Part shown: positions 1 to 8,852 of the stretch, piece after piece
How the letters are laid out: each line of letters begins with the position of its first letter
Position numbering within the stretch: the stretch's first letter is position 1
DNA from: Arthrobacter sp. YN
GTDB taxonomy: Bacteria; Actinomycetota; Actinomycetes; Actinomycetales; Micrococcaceae
NCBI RefSeq assembly: GCF_002224285.1
Contig: NZ_CP022436.1
Coordinates: 1,674,001 to 1,738,000 of the forward strand
Reading direction: 5' to 3'
DNA: 64,000 nucleotides
The notes under the pieces: generated by a model
The model's input: the letters and a program-made list of their open reading frames with translations, nothing else
Told to the model about the DNA's origin: nothing
Databases searched by the model: none
Program-made: the position numbers and the translations under genes

Positions 1-554
1 TCGACGGCGTGCGCTTCGGCATGCGCGTCCTGCCCAAGGACGGTCCCATGACCATCGAGCGCGTCATGGGTGCGACCCGTGCCGCAGGCTTCGGCGAAGA
101 AGTGAAGCGCCGCATCATCCTCGGTACCTACGCCTTGAGCGCCGGCTACTACGACGCCTACTATGGCTCAGCTCAGAAGGTCCGCACGCTGATCCAGCGT
201 GACTTCGACGCAGCTTTTGCGAAGGCCGACGTCCTGATCTCGCCCACGGCGCCCACCACGGCGTTCAAGCTGGGGGAGAAGCTGGATGATCCTCTGGCGA
301 TGTACCTGAACGACGTCGCCACCATCCCCGCCAACCTCGCTGGCATCCCGGGCTTGTCACTGCCGGGTGGCCTGGCTGACGAAGACGGCCTGCCTGTTGG
401 CATCCAGTTGCTGGCTCCTGCCCGCCAGGATGCCCGCCTGTACCGCGTGGGTGCGGTCCTCGAATCCATGCTCGAAGAGAAGTGGGGCGGTCCGATGCTT
501 GCGCAGGCGCCTGCTCTCGGTGCAGTATCCAACACCGCCGGAGGTTCCAACTAA
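1..554 (+). CDS. gatA: Aspartyl/glutamyl-tRNA(Asn/Gln) amidotransferase subunit A, C-terminal part
   Basis: This is the last ~184 codons of an open frame that enters from the left edge. It matches the C-terminal end of the amidase-signature subunit GatA, which releases ammonia from glutamine for transamidation of mischarged Glu-tRNA(Gln) and Asp-tRNA(Asn). Visible are the late GatA segments [23 protein letters not shown] and [10 protein letters not shown]. The catalytic Ser-Ser-Lys part lies outside the window. The TAA stop overlaps the ATG of gatB by one base (TAATG), so the two are translationally coupled. The identity rests on these segments and on the adjoining gatB. Confidence 0.95.
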   Translation, partial: DGVRFGMRVLPKDGPMTIERVMGATRAAGFGEEVKRRIILGTYALSAGYYDAYYGSAQKVRTLIQRDFDAAFAKADVLISPTAPTTAFKLGEKLDDPLAMYLNDVATIPANLAGIPGLSLPGGLADEDGLPVGIQLLAPARQDARLYRVGAVLESMLEEKWGGPMLAQAPALGAVSNTAGGSN

Positions 555-2062
555 TGTCCGTCGACGCAACCCTGAGCTTCGAAGAGGCCATGGAGAAGTA
601 CGATCCCGTCCTGGGGTTCGAGGTCCACGTGGAACTCAACACCAAGACCAAGATGTTCTCCTCCGCGCCGAACGTCTTCGGTGACGAGCCGAACACCAAC
701 GTCAACGAGGTTGACCTGGGCATGCCCGGCGTCCTGCCGGTAGTGAACAAGACGGCTGTGGAGTCCTCCATCAAGATCGGCCTTGCCCTGAACTGCAAGA
801 TTGCCGAGTCTTGCCGCTTTGCCCGGAAGAACTACTTCTACCCGGACACCCCCAAGAACTTCCAGACCTCGCAGTACGACGAACCGATCGCCTACGACGG
901 TTACCTCGACATCGAGCTCGAGGACGGCACGGTCTTCCGCGTGGAAATCGAACGCGCCCACATGGAGGAAGACGCTGGCAAGCTGACCCACATGGGTGGC
1001 GCTGCAGGGCGCATCCAGGGTGCCGACTACTCGCTGGTGGACTACAACCGTTCCGGTGTGCCGCTGGTGGAAATCGTCACCAAGCCGATCGAGGGCGCCG
1101 GCAGCCGTGCGCCGGAGCTGGCCAAGGCGTACGTCGCTGCTGTTCGCGAGATCGTGAAGAACCTTGGTGTTTCCGATGCCAAGATGGAGCGCGGCAACGT
1201 CCGCTGCGACGCCAACGTTTCCCTGCGCCCGCACGGCCGGGAACGCTTCGGTATCCGTTCGGAAACCAAGAACGTGAACTCGCTGCGCGCCGTCGAACAT
1301 GCCGTCCGCTACGAGATCCAGCGCCACGCTGCCGTTCTGGACTCTGGCGAGCCGGTCATCCAGGAGACGCGCCACTGGCATGAGGACACGCGTTCGACGA
1401 CGTCCGGCCGGCCCAAGTCCGACGCCGACGATTACCGCTACTTCCCGGAGCCGGACCTGGTTCCGGTTGTCGCCTCCCGAGAGTGGGTGGAGGAACTCCG
1501 CGCCACCCTTCCCGAGCCGCCGGCCGAGCGTCGCAAGCGCCTCAAGGAAGCCTGGGGCTACTCGGATCTGGAATTCCGCGATGTGGTGAACGCCGGTGTC
1601 ATGGACTCTATTGAGGAAACCATCGCAGCCGGTGCATCCGCAGATGTTGCCCGCAAGTGGTGGATGGGCGAGATCGTCGGCCGCGCCAAGGTGGCCGACG
1701 TCGATCCTTCCGAGCTCGGTGTCACGCCGCAGGTCATCGTGGAGCTGAACAAGCTGGTAGAAGACGGCAAGATCAACAACAAGATGGCCACCCAGGTCCT
1801 TGACGGCGTCCTCGCCGGCGAAGGAACCCCGGCGGAGATCGTGGAGAAGCGCGGCCTTGCCGTGGTGTCCGACGACGGTCCCCTCCTGGAAGCCATCGAC
1901 GCAGCACTGGCAGCACAGCCGGATGTCGCGGAGAAGATCCGAGGCGGCAAGGTCCAGGCCATCGGCGCGATTGTTGGCGGCGTGATGAAGGCCACCCGCG
2001 GCCAGGCTGACGCTGGACGAGTCCGTGAACTCATCCTGGAGAAGCTCGGCGTCGAGGGCTAA
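554..2062 (+). CDS. gatB: Aspartyl/glutamyl-tRNA(Asn/Gln) amidotransferase subunit B
   Basis: A 502-residue GatB, the tRNA-binding and kinase-like subunit of the GatCAB amidotransferase, which phosphorylates the mischarged aminoacyl group and uses ammonia from GatA. The N-terminal signature [17 protein letters not shown] and the metal-site region [16 protein letters not shown] are clear. The C-terminal YqeY-like tail ends with the typical [17 protein letters not shown] segment. The ATG at 554 is preferred over an upstream in-frame ATG because it overlaps the gatA stop and starts exactly at the conserved N-terminus. A strong terminator follows, so this closes the gat operon. Confidence 0.97.
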   Translation: MSVDATLSFEEAMEKYDPVLGFEVHVELNTKTKMFSSAPNVFGDEPNTNVNEVDLGMPGVLPVVNKTAVESSIKIGLALNCKIAESCRFARKNYFYPDTPKNFQTSQYDEPIAYDGYLDIELEDGTVFRVEIERAHMEEDAGKLTHMGGAAGRIQGADYSLVDYNRSGVPLVEIVTKPIEGAGSRAPELAKAYVAAVREIVKNLGVSDAKMERGNVRCDANVSLRPHGRERFGIRSETKNVNSLRAVEHAVRYEIQRHAAVLDSGEPVIQETRHWHEDTRSTTSGRPKSDADDYRYFPEPDLVPVVASREWVEELRATLPEPPAERRKRLKEAWGYSDLEFRDVVNAGVMDSIEETIAAGASADVARKWWMGEIVGRAKVADVDPSELGVTPQVIVELNKLVEDGKINNKMATQVLDGVLAGEGTPAEIVEKRGLAVVSDDGPLLEAIDAALAAQPDVAEKIRGGKVQAIGAIVGGVMKATRGQADAGRVRELILEKLGVEG

Positions 2063-2079
2063 CACCCGTTGTTTCCATC

Positions 2080-2116
2080 AAAGTAGGCCGCAGTTTTACT
2101 GCGGCCTACTTTGCTT
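2080..2116 (+). terminator. Rho-independent terminator after gatB
   Basis: A perfect 14-bp inverted repeat (AAAGTAGGCCGCAG at 2080-2093 and its complement at 2099-2112) with a 5-nt loop is followed by a short T-rich run. It lies 18 nt after the gatB stop. Confidence 0.9.
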
Positions 2117-2135
2117 TTGGGCGCACAATGGATGC

Positions 2136-2693
2136 ATGGCCACACTCTCACCGGGCCTCCGGAAGGCCCTCCTTGCCGGCGGAATCGCCGTCGCCCTGAC
2201 CGGTGGCGGGGCCGCCGCTGTCTGGGCGGGCACCCAAGCCAGCCCCTCGCCGTCGAGCGCTTCTGCCTCACCCGGCCCGTCCGTGTCCGCGAAAGCCAAG
2301 TCCACTGAGGGCCGTGGCCAAGCAATTCATGGAGAGCACGTGGTGAAGCAGCAAGACGGGACGTACCGCACGGTGGTCACGCAGACCGGAACCATCGAAG
2401 CGGCCAGTGTTTCAGAGGTGACCGTGAGAAGCGACGACGGCTTCACGCAGCGCTACGCGATCACCGCGGACACCCGGATTTCCACAGTTCCTCCCGACCT
2501 TCCCGGGCACAGGAACGGCAGGGGTAAGCCATCCCTGCCCGTAGCTACCGCTGCCGACCTCAAGTCCGGCGATACCGTGCGAATCAGCGGCACTCGGGAG
2601 GGCGATACAGTGGCGGCTTCCAGGGTAGTGGCCGGACAACTGCCGGCCGGCCTCAAGGGCGGACACGGGCACAGGGGACACGGCCCCAAGTAG
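2136..2693 (+). CDS. Small secreted protein with C-terminal beta domain (DUF5666-like), unknown function
   Basis: A 185-residue protein starting at the ATG at 2136, just after the gatB terminator. It has a signal-peptide-like N-terminus (KALLAGGIAVALTGGGAAAVWAG, about residues 9-31), then a Ser/Pro/Ala-rich linker. A compact domain follows with alternating strands (TGTIEAAS, DGFTQRYAI, LKSGDTVRISG, VVAGQLP) of the kind found in DUF5666/OB-fold-like exported proteins. The tail GGHGHRGHGPK is Gly/His-rich and could bind metal. No catalytic motif is visible. It converges on the FGE gene with no bases between the two stop codons. The domain assignment is tentative. Confidence 0.75.
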   Translation: MATLSPGLRKALLAGGIAVALTGGGAAAVWAGTQASPSPSSASASPGPSVSAKAKSTEGRGQAIHGEHVVKQQDGTYRTVVTQTGTIEAASVSEVTVRSDDGFTQRYAITADTRISTVPPDLPGHRNGRGKPSLPVATAADLKSGDTVRISGTREGDTVAASRVVAGQLPAGLKGGHGHRGHGPK

Positions 2694-3689
2694 TCACAGG
2701 GCCACAGTTCTGAAGCCCAGATTGCCGCTGGCTGAGTCCGGGGTGTTCGAGCTCCGCGCAGCCAGGCGATAGCGGTTGCAGTAGGACTCGTGGCAGAGGT
2801 ATGAGCCACCGCGCATCACCCTGCCCCGGCCGATGGTGGGCCCCTGCGGGTCCTCGACCGTTCCCTGCGCCAGGCAGGTTTTGTAGTACTTGGGCAGGAA
2901 CCAGTCGCTGCACCATTCCCACACATTCCCGCTGGTTTGGTAGAGCCCGTAACCGTTGGGGCTGAAGGACCTGGCGGGTGCGGTGGTGAGGTAGCCGTCG
3001 TCTTCGGTGTTGCGGGACGGGAAATCGCCTTGCCAGATGTTGCAATTGTGCGCGGCGGTGCCTGATGGGTTGTTGTGGAGCTCGTCGCCCCACGGGTATC
3101 GCCGTCCCGCCACCCCGCCGCGGGCCGCGTATTCCCATTCGGCTTCCGTCGGTAGTCGTCGGCCGGCCCATTCGCAGTACGCGAGGGCGTCGTTGTGCGA
3201 CACGTGGGTCACCGGGTGGTCCGGGATGTTTTCCCACTTCGAGAGGGGCCCGGCCGGGTGCGCCCAGTCGGCGCCGCGGACGTTAAGCCACCACGGGACG
3301 TTGTTGACCCGGTTGAGAATGTCATGCGGACTGGCTTTCACGGCGAGGTGGAACACCGCTGATGTACCAAAGATCTCCGACTCGGTGCGGTGGCCGGTGG
3401 CGTCGATAAACTGTGCGAACTCCTGGTTGGTCACTGTTGTGGCGCTGATCCGGAATGGTGAGACGGCGACCTCGTGCAGCGGTGATTCGCCGTCGCCTTC
3501 ATAGCCCTCGTCGAAACGATCGCCCATGGTGAACGTCCCGCCGGGGATGTCGACGTCGTTGGTCTGGTGCGTATGGTTGGTCCCGGCTGTGCCGCTGGTC
3601 GGGTGTCCGCCCACCGCGCGCAGGGGGAGCGCCAGCCCCGGCGTCGAGTGTTCCCGGGCGCCGGCACCCGGGCTGCAGCAGTCTGCCAT
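2694..3689 (-). CDS. Formylglycine-generating enzyme (SUMF1/FGE sulfatase-modifying factor)
   Basis: A 331-residue FGE, which oxidises the cysteine of the sulfatase CxPxR motif to C-alpha-formylglycine in a copper- and oxygen-dependent reaction. The family block GGTFTMGD, the motif HVSHNDALAYCEWAG, the LPTEAEWEYAARGG segment and the active-site stretch GGSYLCHESYCNRYR (Cys about 299 and 304) match authentic FGEs, not EgtB/PvdO relatives. The start at 3689 has a good AGAAGG ribosome-binding site; an upstream in-frame extension has none. The N-terminus carries an extra MADCCSPG stretch with a Cys-Cys pair. No sulfatase gene is present in this window. Its promoter region is shared with the divergent sugar transporter. 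Confidence 0.93.
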   Translation of the reverse strand: MADCCSPGAGAREHSTPGLALPLRAVGGHPTSGTAGTNHTHQTNDVDIPGGTFTMGDRFDEGYEGDGESPLHEVAVSPFRISATTVTNQEFAQFIDATGHRTESEIFGTSAVFHLAVKASPHDILNRVNNVPWWLNVRGADWAHPAGPLSKWENIPDHPVTHVSHNDALAYCEWAGRRLPTEAEWEYAARGGVAGRRYPWGDELHNNPSGTAAHNCNIWQGDFPSRNTEDDGYLTTAPARSFSPNGYGLYQTSGNVWEWCSDWFLPKYYKTCLAQGTVEDPQGPTIGRGRVMRGGSYLCHESYCNRYRLAARSSNTPDSASGNLGFRTVAL

Positions 3690-3914
3690 GTCCACCTTCT
3701 GTCTATAAACCAACTGCTTGTACTTTAGCGGGGTGCGGTGGCCTGCCACACGCTCCTTCCCAAACCCCACGGGTGGACCGCTTTCCGCCGCGCACTCCGG
3801 CGTCGCACCCCGACTCCAAGCAAACCCGCGGCCTTCCCTAAGTGACGAAATGTGATTTCTGCACTCAGTTTCGATCATGATCTTGCAAAAAGAGATGCGG
3901 GTCACTTATGGTTT

Positions 3915-3928
3915 GTTAAACGGTTAAC
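3915..3928. promoter_or_regulatory. Candidate LacI-type operator before the sugar transporter
   Basis: GTTAAACGGTTAAC is an imperfect palindrome (12 of 14 positions symmetric) with a central CG, the usual form of LacI-family operators. It lies 54 bp before the first permease start. A perfect GATCATGATC palindrome sits at 3873-3882. The LacI regulator encoded in the same operon is the obvious candidate to bind here. Confidence 0.5.
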
Positions 3929-3981
3929 GAGCGTGGCTTGGATCACATTGATGATTCCGGCTCGGCACTTGAGGAGACACC

Positions 3982-5016
3982 ATGAACTCGACGACGGAAC
4001 AGGCTCCGGCATTGCCCGAAGCCCGCCGGGTCGCAGCGCCGGCACGGGGGAGCGCCCCTGGGGGAGGATCAAAGAAGCGGAAACGGAGCAAGGCCCCGCA
4101 ACAGAGTTTCCGGTCCCGCCTGCGACGCGACAAGCAGATGCTGCTCATGATGGTCCCGGGTGTGGCCTTCCTGCTGCTCTTCTTCTACATCCCCATCCTG
4201 GGCAACGTCATCGCGTTCCAGGACTACCAGCCGTACTTGGGCATCGGAGACAGCTTGTGGGTCGGCTGGCAGAACTTCGTGGACCTGTTCGGGAATCCGG
4301 ACTTCGTCCACGCGTTCTGGAACACCCTGTACTTGGCCGCCTGGCAGCTGGTCTTCCTGTTCCCGGTGCCGCTGGTACTGGCGCTGATTGTTGATTCACT
4401 GATCAGTACCAGGGTTCGGCGGATCTTCCAGAGCATCGCCTACCTGCCGCACTTCCTTTCCTGGGTGCTTGTCATCGCGTTCTTCCAGCAGATGTTGGGC
4501 GGCGCTGGTTTCGTCAACAACCTGCTGAGGGACTGGGGCATGGATCCCATTCCCTTCATGACCAACCCGGAAACCTTTCCCGTCATGGTGGTCGTCCAGA
4601 TGATCTGGAAAGACGCCGGCTGGGCAATGATCATCTTCCTGGCAGCCCTCGCAAGCATTGACGCTTCGCTCTACGAAGCTGCGGCGGCTGACGGGGCCGG
4701 CCGCTGGCGCCGGATGTGGCACATCACCCTTCCCGGGTTGAGGCCCGTGATCGTGCTCCTGCTGATCCTGCGCATCGGCGACATCCTCTCAGTCGGCTTT
4801 GAACAGTTCATCCTCCAGCGCGACGCTGTGGGCGCCGGGGCCGCAGAAGTGCTGGACACCTTCACCTACTACACCGGCGTAGTAGGAGGTGGCTGGAGCT
4901 CAGGTGCTGCAGCCGGCCTCGCCAAGGGCGTGGTCAGCGCCCTGCTGATCTACGGCGCCAACAAACTTGCCCACCGCTTCGGCGAAGACGGAATCTTCGC
5001 AAAACAAGTGCGCTGA
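3982..5016 (+). CDS. Carbohydrate ABC transporter permease (LplB/UgpA-like, CUT1)
   Basis: A 344-residue inner-membrane permease. After a long Lys/Arg-rich cytoplasmic N-terminus (residues 1-50) comes TM1 (MLLMMVPGVAFLLLFFYIP), followed by about five further membrane segments. The ATPase-docking EAA loop is YEAAAADGAGRWRRMWHITLP near residues 229-249. The Shine-Dalgarno GAGGAG stands directly before the ATG. It is the first gene of an operon with a second permease, a binding protein, a LacI regulator and an oxidoreductase. No ATP-binding subunit is encoded, so it must share one, as CUT1 systems of actinobacteria do with MsiK. The substrate is not visible from the sequence; a complex oligosaccharide is likely because of the large binding protein. 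Confidence 0.92.
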   Translation: MNSTTEQAPALPEARRVAAPARGSAPGGGSKKRKRSKAPQQSFRSRLRRDKQMLLMMVPGVAFLLLFFYIPILGNVIAFQDYQPYLGIGDSLWVGWQNFVDLFGNPDFVHAFWNTLYLAAWQLVFLFPVPLVLALIVDSLISTRVRRIFQSIAYLPHFLSWVLVIAFFQQMLGGAGFVNNLLRDWGMDPIPFMTNPETFPVMVVVQMIWKDAGWAMIIFLAALASIDASLYEAAAADGAGRWRRMWHITLPGLRPVIVLLLILRIGDILSVGFEQFILQRDAVGAGAAEVLDTFTYYTGVVGGGWSSGAAAGLAKGVVSALLIYGANKLAHRFGEDGIFAKQVR

Positions 5017-5058
5017 CAGCCACGCTGACCCGCGCGCCTGCCGCACAAGGAGAACCCC

Positions 5059-5982
5059 ATGGCAACAACACTTTTTACCAGGAAACCCCGGGAGCTTAGC
5101 TACAACCCCAAGCGCCCGGTGTGGAAGGAGAAGCCTTCCGCCCTTTACCAAACGATCAAAGCGATAGTCCTGATCGTCTTCAGCCTGTCCATCCTCACGC
5201 CCATCCTGCTGGTGGTGTCGACATCCCTCGCTGACACCGAACAACTGGTGAAGGCAGGCGGCTTCGTACTCTGGCCCGAACGTCCCACGCTGGAGGCCTA
5301 CGCCACCATCTTCAAAGGCCCCATGGTGCTGCAATCGCTCGGCGTCAGCATGCTGGTCACCGCGGTGGGCACCATCCTGGCCCTCTTCGTGACCATCACT
5401 ATGGCCTACGCCACCAGCCGCACCGTGCTCTTTGGCCGTCCCGTGATTCTCGCTGTCCTGTTTACGCTCCTGTTTGCGCCTGGCCTGATCCCGTCGTTCC
5501 TGATGATCCGTCAACTGGGCCTGCTCGATTCTTTGTGGTCGCTGATCCTCCCGGGCATCTTTGGAGCCTTCAACTTTGTGGTGATGCGATCGTTCTTCAT
5601 GAACATTCCGGGCGAACTGATCGAAAGTGCCAGGATCGACGGCGCCAACGACTGGCAAATCCTGTGGCGCATCGTGATGCCACTGTCCAAAGCCGTGATC
5701 GCCGTCGTCGGGCTGTTCTACGCCGTCGGGTTCTGGAACTCGTTCTTCAACGCGCTGCTTTACATCAACGATCACAGCAAGTGGCCCATCCAGCTTTTGC
5801 TCCGCAACTTCGTGGTCCAGGGCAGTGGCGCGGCGGACCAACTGGGAATCACCACCACCCCGCCGCCGCAGTCCATCCAGATGGCCGTAGTTGTCGTGGC
5901 ATTGGTCCCGATCCTGATGGTCTACCCGTTCCTCCAGAAGCACTTTGCCAAGGGCGTCATCACCGGCGCCGTCAAGGGCTAG
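5059..5982 (+). CDS. Carbohydrate ABC transporter permease (LplC/UgpE-like, CUT1)
   Basis: A 307-residue second permease subunit that would pair with the upstream permease. It has about six TM segments (TM1 TIKAIVLIVFSLSILTPILL near residue 30). Its EAA loop is LIESARIDGANDWQILWRIV near residue 187, and the C-terminus ends in KHFAKGVITGAVKG, typical of LplC-type permeases. The start ATG at 5059 follows AAGGAGAA. It is 42 nt downstream of the first permease and 76 nt upstream of the binding-protein start. Confidence 0.92.
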   Translation: MATTLFTRKPRELSYNPKRPVWKEKPSALYQTIKAIVLIVFSLSILTPILLVVSTSLADTEQLVKAGGFVLWPERPTLEAYATIFKGPMVLQSLGVSMLVTAVGTILALFVTITMAYATSRTVLFGRPVILAVLFTLLFAPGLIPSFLMIRQLGLLDSLWSLILPGIFGAFNFVVMRSFFMNIPGELIESARIDGANDWQILWRIVMPLSKAVIAVVGLFYAVGFWNSFFNALLYINDHSKWPIQLLLRNFVVQGSGAADQLGITTTPPPQSIQMAVVVVALVPILMVYPFLQKHFAKGVITGAVKG

Positions 5983-6058
5983 CCCCCCTCCCAAAGTCCA
6001 GAAAAACCCAACGCACTCAAACCTCAGAGAAAAGCAAGTAACCAGAAAGGGTTATGCC

Positions 6059-7717
6059 ATGACGAGCACTACCTCTCAGGCTGGATTCAGCCGCCGCGGT
6101 TTCCTTGGCCTCGCTGGCTTGGCCGTGACCGCTGCAGGCTTGTCCGCCTGCGGTGGTGGCGGAACCGCGAGCAACGGAGGCGCCGCTGCCTCCGCGTCGG
6201 TCAAGTTGCCCACCTATAAAGAATTCACCGGCGTCACCCCGGACATCGCGGGCAACGCCAAGGGCCTCCAAGCCGGCTACTTCAAGCTGCCCACTGCTGT
6301 GCAGTCCGTGAAGACGCAGCCGCTCAAGGGCAAGGTGACCGGCCTGACCGAAACCTTCGACACCATGAGCCCGGGCCTGAAGGACAACCCCTTCTGGCAG
6401 CGGCTCAACGCCAAGCTTGGCGGGGACCTGGAGCTCCAGATCGCCGAAGACATTGGAGACGGCTACCCGGCCAAATTTGCCACCGTTCTGGCCAGCAACG
6501 ATCTCCCGGACATGATGTGGGTTCCACCGAACCAGGGCATCCCCAACGTCGGTCCCATGCTGGAGGCCAAATTCCAGGACCTGACGCCGTACCTCTCCGG
6601 TGACGCCGTGCTGGAGTACCCCAACCTGGCTGCACTGAAGCCCGATTCCTGGAAGACCGCCGTCGTGAACGGCAAGATCTGGGGAGCTCCCATCCCCAGT
6701 ACCCCGTTCGGCCAGGTGTACTTGGGAAACCATGACATGTGGTCCAAGGTTGGTGGCTTTGAAGCTTCCAGTGCCGACGAATTCCTGGAGAAGGCCAAGG
6801 AACTGACCCGTCCCGGTGACCAGCAATATGCGCTGGAGCCGGCCTACATCAACGCCCTCCACATGGTCACGGAATGGTTTGGCGCCCCCAACAGCTGGGC
6901 CGTCAACAAGGACCGCACCCTGACCCACCTGTATGAAACCGACGAATACCTGGCCGGTGTGGAGTTCACTGCCAAGATGTTCGCGGCCGGTGTGTTCTAC
7001 CCGGACTCCAAGGCCACGGACATCCGATCCCGTGTGGCAAACGGCAGTGTGGCCGCGCAGGTTGTGGTGGGCCCGCACGATATCCGCAGCTACCGTGCCC
7101 TGAACAAGACCGCCCGGTTCGATGTCCTCATTCCGTTCAGTGCCGACGGCAAGGTCAAGCCTGTGTACGACATGGGCTATGGCACCGTAGGTTTCACGCC
7201 GTTCAAGAAGGCCGAAGAGGGCAAGATCCGCGAACTGCTGGCGCTCATCAACTACCTGTCGGCGCCGTTTGGCACGGTGGAGTACATGCAGAAGAACTTT
7301 GGCGAGCTCGGCGAGGACTACACCATCGACGCCTCGGGCAACCCGGCGCGCACCGAAACGGGAACCACCAACGCACCTGGCCTCGTCTCGGCGCTGAACA
7401 TCATGTCCAGCCCGGAGAACGTCATCTTCAACCCGGGATTCGACGACGACACCCGGTACGTCAGCCAGCAGGAGGAGAAGCTCCTCGAATTCGCGTGGCG
7501 CAACCCCACCAACGGTTCCTACTCGGACACCAATGCCAAGGTGGGAGCGAAGATCACCAAGCAGCTTCGCGACAAGGTGGTGGACATCATCACCGGCCGC
7601 GCCAAGATCGACGAGCTCAAGGATGCCGTCAAACGCTGGAAGAGCGAAGGCGGCGACAAGATGCGCGATGAGTACCAGGCCGCGTTGGACCCCAACGTCC
7701 CGGTGTTCAGAAGCTAG
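6059..7717 (+). CDS. Extracellular sugar-binding lipoprotein of the ABC transporter (LipO-like)
   Basis: A 552-residue solute-binding protein. The N-terminus reads FSRRGFLGLAGLAV followed by the lipobox LSAC, so it has Tat-like twin arginines plus a lipoprotein cleavage/lipidation cysteine near residue 30. The mature part is larger than the usual ~420-residue CUT1 receptors and resembles the LipO/YtcQ class that works with LplB/LplC permeases, often on oligosaccharides. The ATG at 6059 follows AGAAAGG; an upstream in-frame ATG would overlap the previous gene and lacks a signal peptide. Ligand unknown; galacto-N-biose or larger O-glycan fragments are a guess from the GH101 gene 9 kb away. Confidence 0.9.
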   Translation: MTSTTSQAGFSRRGFLGLAGLAVTAAGLSACGGGGTASNGGAAASASVKLPTYKEFTGVTPDIAGNAKGLQAGYFKLPTAVQSVKTQPLKGKVTGLTETFDTMSPGLKDNPFWQRLNAKLGGDLELQIAEDIGDGYPAKFATVLASNDLPDMMWVPPNQGIPNVGPMLEAKFQDLTPYLSGDAVLEYPNLAALKPDSWKTAVVNGKIWGAPIPSTPFGQVYLGNHDMWSKVGGFEASSADEFLEKAKELTRPGDQQYALEPAYINALHMVTEWFGAPNSWAVNKDRTLTHLYETDEYLAGVEFTAKMFAAGVFYPDSKATDIRSRVANGSVAAQVVVGPHDIRSYRALNKTARFDVLIPFSADGKVKPVYDMGYGTVGFTPFKKAEEGKIRELLALINYLSAPFGTVEYMQKNFGELGEDYTIDASGNPARTETGTTNAPGLVSALNIMSSPENVIFNPGFDDDTRYVSQQEEKLLEFAWRNPTNGSYSDTNAKVGAKITKQLRDKVVDIITGRAKIDELKDAVKRWKSEGGDKMRDEYQAALDPNVPVFRS

Positions 7718-7773
7718 CCTCAAACCAACAACGAACCAACGCGCCAAGACACAGAAGACCAGCAGGGGGAACC

Positions 7774-8826
7774 ATGGCAAAAGCAAGCACCACCGGAGTC
7801 CGGCCCACCATCCGCATGGTGGCCGAACTGGCAGGAGTGTCCACGGCCACGGTCTCCTACGTGCTGTCCGGGCGCCGCGGTGACGGCGGACCGGGAGTCT
7901 CGGACCCGACGGCGGAAAAGGTCAAGGCGGCTGCGGAGCGGCTGGGCTACCGCCCCAACCAGGCGGCCCGGGCCATCCGGACAGGCCGCACCAATACCGT
8001 GATCCTGTCGCTGACCATGCTGTCCGATCCTTGGTCCCTGTCCGTGATCGAGGCCGTTCAAAAGGCGGCCGGTCCTTTGGGAATCACACCGATGATCCTT
8101 GGAGACGCCGACTGGGTCAAAGTGCTCGGCACGCACAACGCCGATGCCGTGTTCGTTGACGCCGTCCGTCCTGACCAGCAGGGTGCCTTGCGCAAGCTGG
8201 CAGAGCACGGAACCACCCTGGTGGTTTTTGACGAAGAGGTCGCAGCGGACGGCTTTGACGTCATTCGATCCATCGCAGGGCCAGGCTGCCGCATGGCCGT
8301 GGAGCACTTGCTCCACGGCCATCGCAGGATTGCTTGCCTGACTCCTGCCACGGCGGCCGGCACGTCCGGCGGCACGCGGTACCGGGCCTACGCCGAGGCG
8401 CTGGAGCAGGCGGGCATTCCGGAACGCGAGGACTACGTGGGGTTGTTCGATGGCACCAGCGCAGGGGCATATGCCGCCGCGACCCGGGTGCTCAGCATGC
8501 CGGACCGGCCAACTGCCATCTATGCCACCACGGATTATGCAGCCGTCAGCGCCATCAATGCGGCCCAGCGTTTAGGTCTATCCGTAGGCGCCGATGTGGA
8601 CGTCATCGGCGTGGGCAACACCGTGGAGGGTGAACGGATGTCGCCCTCGCTCAGCACCGTAGGTCCAGTGGATTTCTTCGACAAGCTGGCCAGGCTGCTC
8701 CTGCGACGGGCAACTGGCCCTGTTGACACCACCGCAGCGGAGGAACCGGACGTCCTGGACTTCCCGTGGCACTTGTTCGTGCGTGAATCGGCGCCGCACC
8801 GCAGCGCCGCAACCAGACTTTACTAA
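7774..8826 (+). CDS. LacI-family transcriptional regulator
   Basis: A 350-residue regulator with an N-terminal LacI helix-turn-helix (IRMVAELAGVSTATVSYVLSG, about residues 10-30). The hinge helix region GYRPNQAARAIRTGRTNT and a periplasmic-binding-protein-like effector domain follow. Between the HTH and hinge it has a slightly expanded loop (GRRGDGGPGVSDPT). It starts 56 nt after the binding-protein gene, preceded by AGGGGGA. It is likely a local repressor of the transporter operon, responding to the imported sugar or a breakdown product. Confidence 0.93.
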   Translation: MAKASTTGVRPTIRMVAELAGVSTATVSYVLSGRRGDGGPGVSDPTAEKVKAAAERLGYRPNQAARAIRTGRTNTVILSLTMLSDPWSLSVIEAVQKAAGPLGITPMILGDADWVKVLGTHNADAVFVDAVRPDQQGALRKLAEHGTTLVVFDEEVAADGFDVIRSIAGPGCRMAVEHLLHGHRRIACLTPATAAGTSGGTRYRAYAEALEQAGIPEREDYVGLFDGTSAGAYAAATRVLSMPDRPTAIYATTDYAAVSAINAAQRLGLSVGADVDVIGVGNTVEGERMSPSLSTVGPVDFFDKLARLLLRRATGPVDTTAAEEPDVLDFPWHLFVRESAPHRSAATRLY

Positions 8827-8852
8827 GAAACAGAAGAAGGAAATTGCACACC

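Noticed and set aside
551..2065. Long reverse-strand open frame (504 codons) opposite gatB
   Set aside because: Produced by the high-GC codon bias of gatB; no recognisable domain and no ribosome-binding site.
4900..7786. Reverse-strand open frames of 364 and 589 codons opposite the transporter genes
   Set aside because: Shadows of well-supported genes; composition is low-complexity with His/Gly/Arg excess typical of antisense frames.
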